Positions 60,165 to 64,000 of a stretch of DNA of 64,000 nt are shown piece by piece (position 1 is the stretch's first letter; the number at the start of each line of letters is the position of its first letter). The notes under the pieces are model-generated. The model did no database searches and was not told the DNA's origin. It was given only the letters and a program-made list of their open reading frames with translations. The translations under genes were made by a program, and so were the position numbers. The DNA lies in the NCBI RefSeq assembly GCF_030272615.1, contig NC_081413.1, forward strand, positions 721,324,367 to 721,388,366, read 5' to 3'. The DNA is from Cryptomeria japonica (taxonomy: Eukaryota; Streptophyta; Pinopsida; Cupressales; Cupressaceae).

Positions 60165-62113
60165 GTATGCAACGCCCAAAATTTTAGTTTTCACAATCGA
60201 AGCAATACTGTAAGTTGTTTACAAATTTAGATATTTCTGTGAAATTATATATGGGACCGTTAGTAGTATGATCTAACTGAAAATTGATCTTTTTTGAGTT
60301 TAATGAGTTCGGCATGGACGAGCATTTTGTTGGACTTGTTTTTGGCAAAAGATTTTTTGCAAGTCTAGTTCACATTTCAAATTGCACTTACATTTTTATA
60401 AATTTAGGTCCGTTTATGAAACTATGAATGGATTATGAGGGTTATGACCAGTTGGCCTGACCGATCATTTTATTGGGATTTTATTTTCACTAAATACTAT
60501 ATTTCTTAAGATTAGCATTGCAACTCTCTGGTTTTATTGGAAGCTTCTCCAAACTATGTTAGCAGAAACGAAATAATCTTGGGCAGATGACTGGCTAAAT
60601 TAGTAAAAGAACTTTAGAGGAAGAGTAGAATTATACTAATGCCAACGAGTTACCAATTTAGATCAAAGGGACTCTTGAGAATACATCCAAGCAGGATAGA
60701 CACTTCTTAGGGAATAGACACTTCTTAGGGACAATTTATTCTCAACATAAACGCTAGCTCTAGACCAATAGCATAGCTAGAGGGAGCAGCCCAACTGAAC
60801 TGTTATCCTGTAACCATTCAGCATCTGTCATTATTAAATCTGTCTTTTGACTGTCACCCCGTGATCTCCATTTAGATGAGATTTTGCTCACTTGGCATTC
60901 CGTTGTAATGTTTCCCAGGTTTTCTGCTCTACGTATTGTATTTTATGTTTTTGCTGAAGAACCTGTGAAACTAAAAATATGTGATAACCAAGGTGGTTGT
61001 TATGTGTGAAAATTGAATGTTGATTATTAACTCTAACTGTGAACTTGGAAATGATATAAACTTAATAATTCTTGCATATTAAACTGTGGAAGATTTCTTT
61101 CACATAAACCTTCGAAACCCATTTTTGTGATTTATACTTTCATCAAAAAATTAGCTAGGAAACTACATATCATCAAAATTACTTGCTGTTCTAGCTTGAA
61201 CCATTCAAAAGCCCTTGGAAAGTAGTTAGAATGTGTATACAACTGGAAAAATGAGCTCAACATCATACAGAAGAACATCCTGAAGCTTTTATATCCTGGA
61301 AAACCTCCATTGATGGAAGAAAAAGATGTAGATATGAATAGAATGTCGACCTTGTCTCCATTATTTACAAAAACAAGTTCAAAGAGTGATTACAACTTCA
61401 ATACTCGTCCGTGCCCCTCTCAATTCTTCTTCATGTAATGGAAATAAGTTTTCCCACCTTGTTGAATGCGTACATACAATTCCAATTTTGCATACCTGTC
61501 TGTAGGCTTTCTAACGCTCTTTTATGCTTTAGGAAATTCATCCCGTGCACTGGAAGCTTCTCATATAAGATCAACCAGAGAGACTTTCTCATATAAAGTG
61601 CATACTTGATTCCCGCTATTTACTAAATTGATTGCAATTTGAGGTTTGTATCCATTCAGGACATAGAGCTCTCAGAAAAACTGAAATGTTAGGTTGTTTA
61701 GGGAATTTTAGACAACAGTTTCATCGACTCCATGCCTTAGGTTATGTTCTAGTTTGAGAAAAGAATTGAGAGAAATGATCCTCAAAAGTCATGTACAAAA
61801 TAACTTTATGCTATTAGTGTAATGCCCATAAAAACTTTACCCAAAGAATTATGGGCTATTAATTTTTTTTATAGCTCAATTTCAGTTTTTAACTGTTAAT
61901 ATTTTCCTTCTTTTTAATTTCCTCGAGCATATATTTTAATTGTAAACTTGACCTTACAGAATTCTGTTTATGGCACAAGAACTTCTAGTTTTTGCACTAA
62001 GGTAATAGATTATAGACACTCAAGTTCTACTTTTTGCACTAAGGTAATAGATTATAGACACTCAAGTTCTTCTTTTTGCACTAAGGTAATAGATTATAGA
62101 CACTCAAGTTCAG
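60165..62113 (+). other. GLR intron 1 (start), no coding sequence seen
   Basis: Non-coding. GACACTTCTTAGGGA occurs twice near 60700. The intron continues through the LTR element to beyond the window. Confidence 0.6.
61985..62112 (+). repeat. 42-bp minisatellite, three copies
   Basis: Nearly identical copies of a unit containing TTTTTGCACTAAGGTAATAG and ATTATAGACACTCAAGTTC. The following LTR begins right at its end. Confidence 0.9.
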
Positions 62114-63375
62114 TGTAACAACCCAGTAACAACCCACCTTAACTTTTTTTCTTGCAATATAAAAATAAATATGCAATGTCTTCAACACTTTTTTGATCAT
62201 CCAGATCCCAAAGTGGGCAAGGTGAGAGCATATGGTGCTTCCAACTGCACAGATATTCTAAATGAATGTAATTACAAAATGATTTGGCGGCAAGCCGACC
62301 AAAATATGCAAGTGATAGAGCTAGCCTAATTGACACCTCTTTGGTGGACTGTAAAATGACACAAAGATGACAAAGTCAATCTTATCAACACTTCTTCGGT
62401 AGACTGCATAAAATGACACAGACGACAGAGCCTATCTTATCAATACCTCTTCAGGGGACTGCATGAATGCAATGCAAGTCACTGGCAGAATGTCTAAGCT
62501 TGACTCAGACCAAAATGGTCGATAATGCTAGCTTGTTCAATGTCAAAACAGGTTGAATGATATTCTATGGTGATTGGAGGTAAAATGTCCAATGTTACCA
62601 AATGAAATGCATACAAAAATATGAGCCTCTGATTGTATTACCATCCGGGGTCTACAAGATATATATGAGATGCATAACAATATAGTAAACAAGTACACTG
62701 CTTAAACAAGCTGATATTATAATCTGATGATAAAATGAGATTGCTGTAACAACACAAATTAGCCTGAAAGATAAATAATGAGCATAGAATATCATTCCCA
62801 TAATAGCCAAACACATAACCAACTGAAATATACCACCTATAAATGATGTAAGGTGTTGATGTAGGTCTGATAACACTTTGATATTGCTGTCACATTGTCA
62901 AATCAGGTCTGATACACTTTGGAAACACGCCTCAAACAGTTGTAAGCAACACCCAAATGCACACAACTCCAAATGGGACTAAATACTACTAAAACCATAC
63001 TTTTTTCTCCTTATAATTGATTTACATCAGACCTATGAGACAAATTATACTGCTGAAGGTCTGATATAGATCATAATTCCTCAATCAAACCCTTTAAATA
63101 GTAATTCCATGCTCTCCAAAAAACGCCATCGATTTCCTCTAGAAGACTCCTCATTAGTGACTTAGGCAAATAATATAAGTTGTATTAATTATTAAATGAC
63201 CCCCAAGTATGGTTGCCTGGGAGAGATAACATTATAACTTAAAAATGGCCCCAACTTAAGTCATAATGAATAATTAAAATATTTATGCACAAAACTTGAG
63301 CTTTTTGGCCTTATTTTAATTATTCATTCATTCCTTATTAAATTTTGCCTTTAGCTCCAAATTGGGGACATTACA
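62114..63375 (-). repeat. 3' LTR of a minus-strand LTR retrotransposon in GLR intron 1
   Basis: Plus-strand ends TGTAACAACCC...GGGGACATTACA, 1262 bp. On the minus strand it begins TGTAATGTCCCC, preceded by purine-rich GAAGTGAGAAGAAT, a likely polypurine tract. Hence the element body lies to the right and leaves the window. CACCTCTT...GACTGTAAAATGAC-like units repeat at 62330-62470. Confidence 0.7.
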
Positions 63376-63435
63376 ATTCTTCTCACTTCGAGATTGCTTG
63401 CCCCAAGCAATCACAAGAACCAAAGCTGATTCAGA

Positions 63436-63996
63436 TCAGGAACACCAAGCAATACTTGGATCCCACAGATGTCTTGGTGCATCTACCACACATCTGCACT
63501 GCTCTAAGCTGTTGTAAACATAATAATGCCCAAAGCTATGAAGCACACTGCCATAATCCCATGCATTATTATTCAGCTGCAAATCAATAACATCACGTAT
63601 AGACCCTTCCCCGTGAAGAACATTGGTCATATATGATCCCACATAAGTATCCATATAGTCAGATGAATCTGAAACAGTAATGTCGTCATGCATACTGATT
63701 ACACCAAGGGCTGGTTCAAGAGATGAATCCACTGAAGTTGTAAAATGATGATGTAATTCTTTTGCTACCAAGAATTTTTCTGAGTGTATGCCTCTATTAA
63801 ATCCCATTGCTAAGCATGAAGTATCATCACTTGAAGTTATTATATCACTGCTAGCACCATATATCAAGGCTGCCAAATCATGAGTATAAGGAGATATGTT
63901 GCTGCTGCCATAGATGGGATAATCTGATTTATTCGCATGTCTCCCATTGGTATTTTCATTATCAAGGTAAGCTTGCATACACCCTGGCTGCCACAA
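63436..63996 (-). pseudogene. C-terminal part of an unassigned retrotransposon ORF
   Basis: Open minus-strand frame running in from the window edge and ending (AWCS, stop) about 60 bp before the LTR and polypurine tract. It encodes a Ser/Asp/His-rich stretch (DITVSDSSDYMDTYVGSYM, HSFGHYYVYNSLEQC). No RT, integrase or chromodomain motif is visible. Its place directly before the PPT suits the last ORF of an LTR element or an extra ORF; the first Met in the track is not a proven start. I do not recognise it. Confidence 0.45.
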
Positions 63997-64000
63997 CTTG

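Overview
This window looks like intergenic and intronic DNA of a large-genome seed plant, most likely a gymnosperm such as a conifer. That is inferred from very low gene density, layers of nested LTR retrotransposons, Tat-lineage Ty3/gypsy elements with long 3' regions, and a host gene whose first intron already holds an LTR element. The species cannot be fixed from the sequence. Only one host gene is credible: the first coding exon of a glutamate receptor-like (GLR) channel at 59885-60164 (+). All coordinates and splice junctions were read by eye; no search, alignment or prediction program was run.

Layout. 1-11846 (+): 3' part of a Tat-type Ty3/gypsy element (Gag, protease, G-patch, RT, two RNase H domains, integrase), with an antisense plant-mobile-domain gene in its 3' region, a polypurine tract and a 3' LTR. 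11847-16656 (-): an Athila-like Ty3 element with a clear primer-binding site. 16690-17803 (-): a broken copy of a protein (here ORF1) that also occurs in the DNA transposon at 45 kb. 18066-22570: a 4.5-kb array of short direct and inverted repeats built on a CATATG core, then a GA tract and a foldback element. 23971-26513, continuing at 56931-57063 (-): an old Ty1/copia element holding two solo LTRs.

The stretch 26519-56930 is one nest that can be taken apart by target-site duplications. A non-autonomous Tat element (LTRs 26519-27242 and 40810-41024 plus 56417-56930, TSD ATTAT) sits in the copia element. It contains a second copia element (34368-40493, +) and, inside its own 3' LTR, an internally deleted Tat element (41025-56411, -, TSD AAATC). 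One LTR of that Tat element was hit by a 10.8-kb DNA transposon (45316-56128, TSD GTGT).

That transposon is the most interesting object here. It has terminal inverted repeats beginning GGG, 15 subterminal copies of a palindromic motif AGCGCGTACGCGCT, and two convergent genes. One is a two-exon DDE-type transposase of about 938 codons (-). The other is a ten-exon gene (+) for a protein I cannot assign. A homologue of that second protein lies at 17 kb, and a third related transposon end lies at 57064. Both genes carry a few nonsense or frameshift lesions, so this copy is probably defective. The 4-bp TSD and the HGKG-type catalytic region suggest a Sola-like superfamily, but this is inference.

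57863-64000 holds a LINE remnant, the GLR promoter, leader intron and first coding exon, and the first part of its intron 1 with a 42-bp minisatellite and the 3' end of another LTR element.
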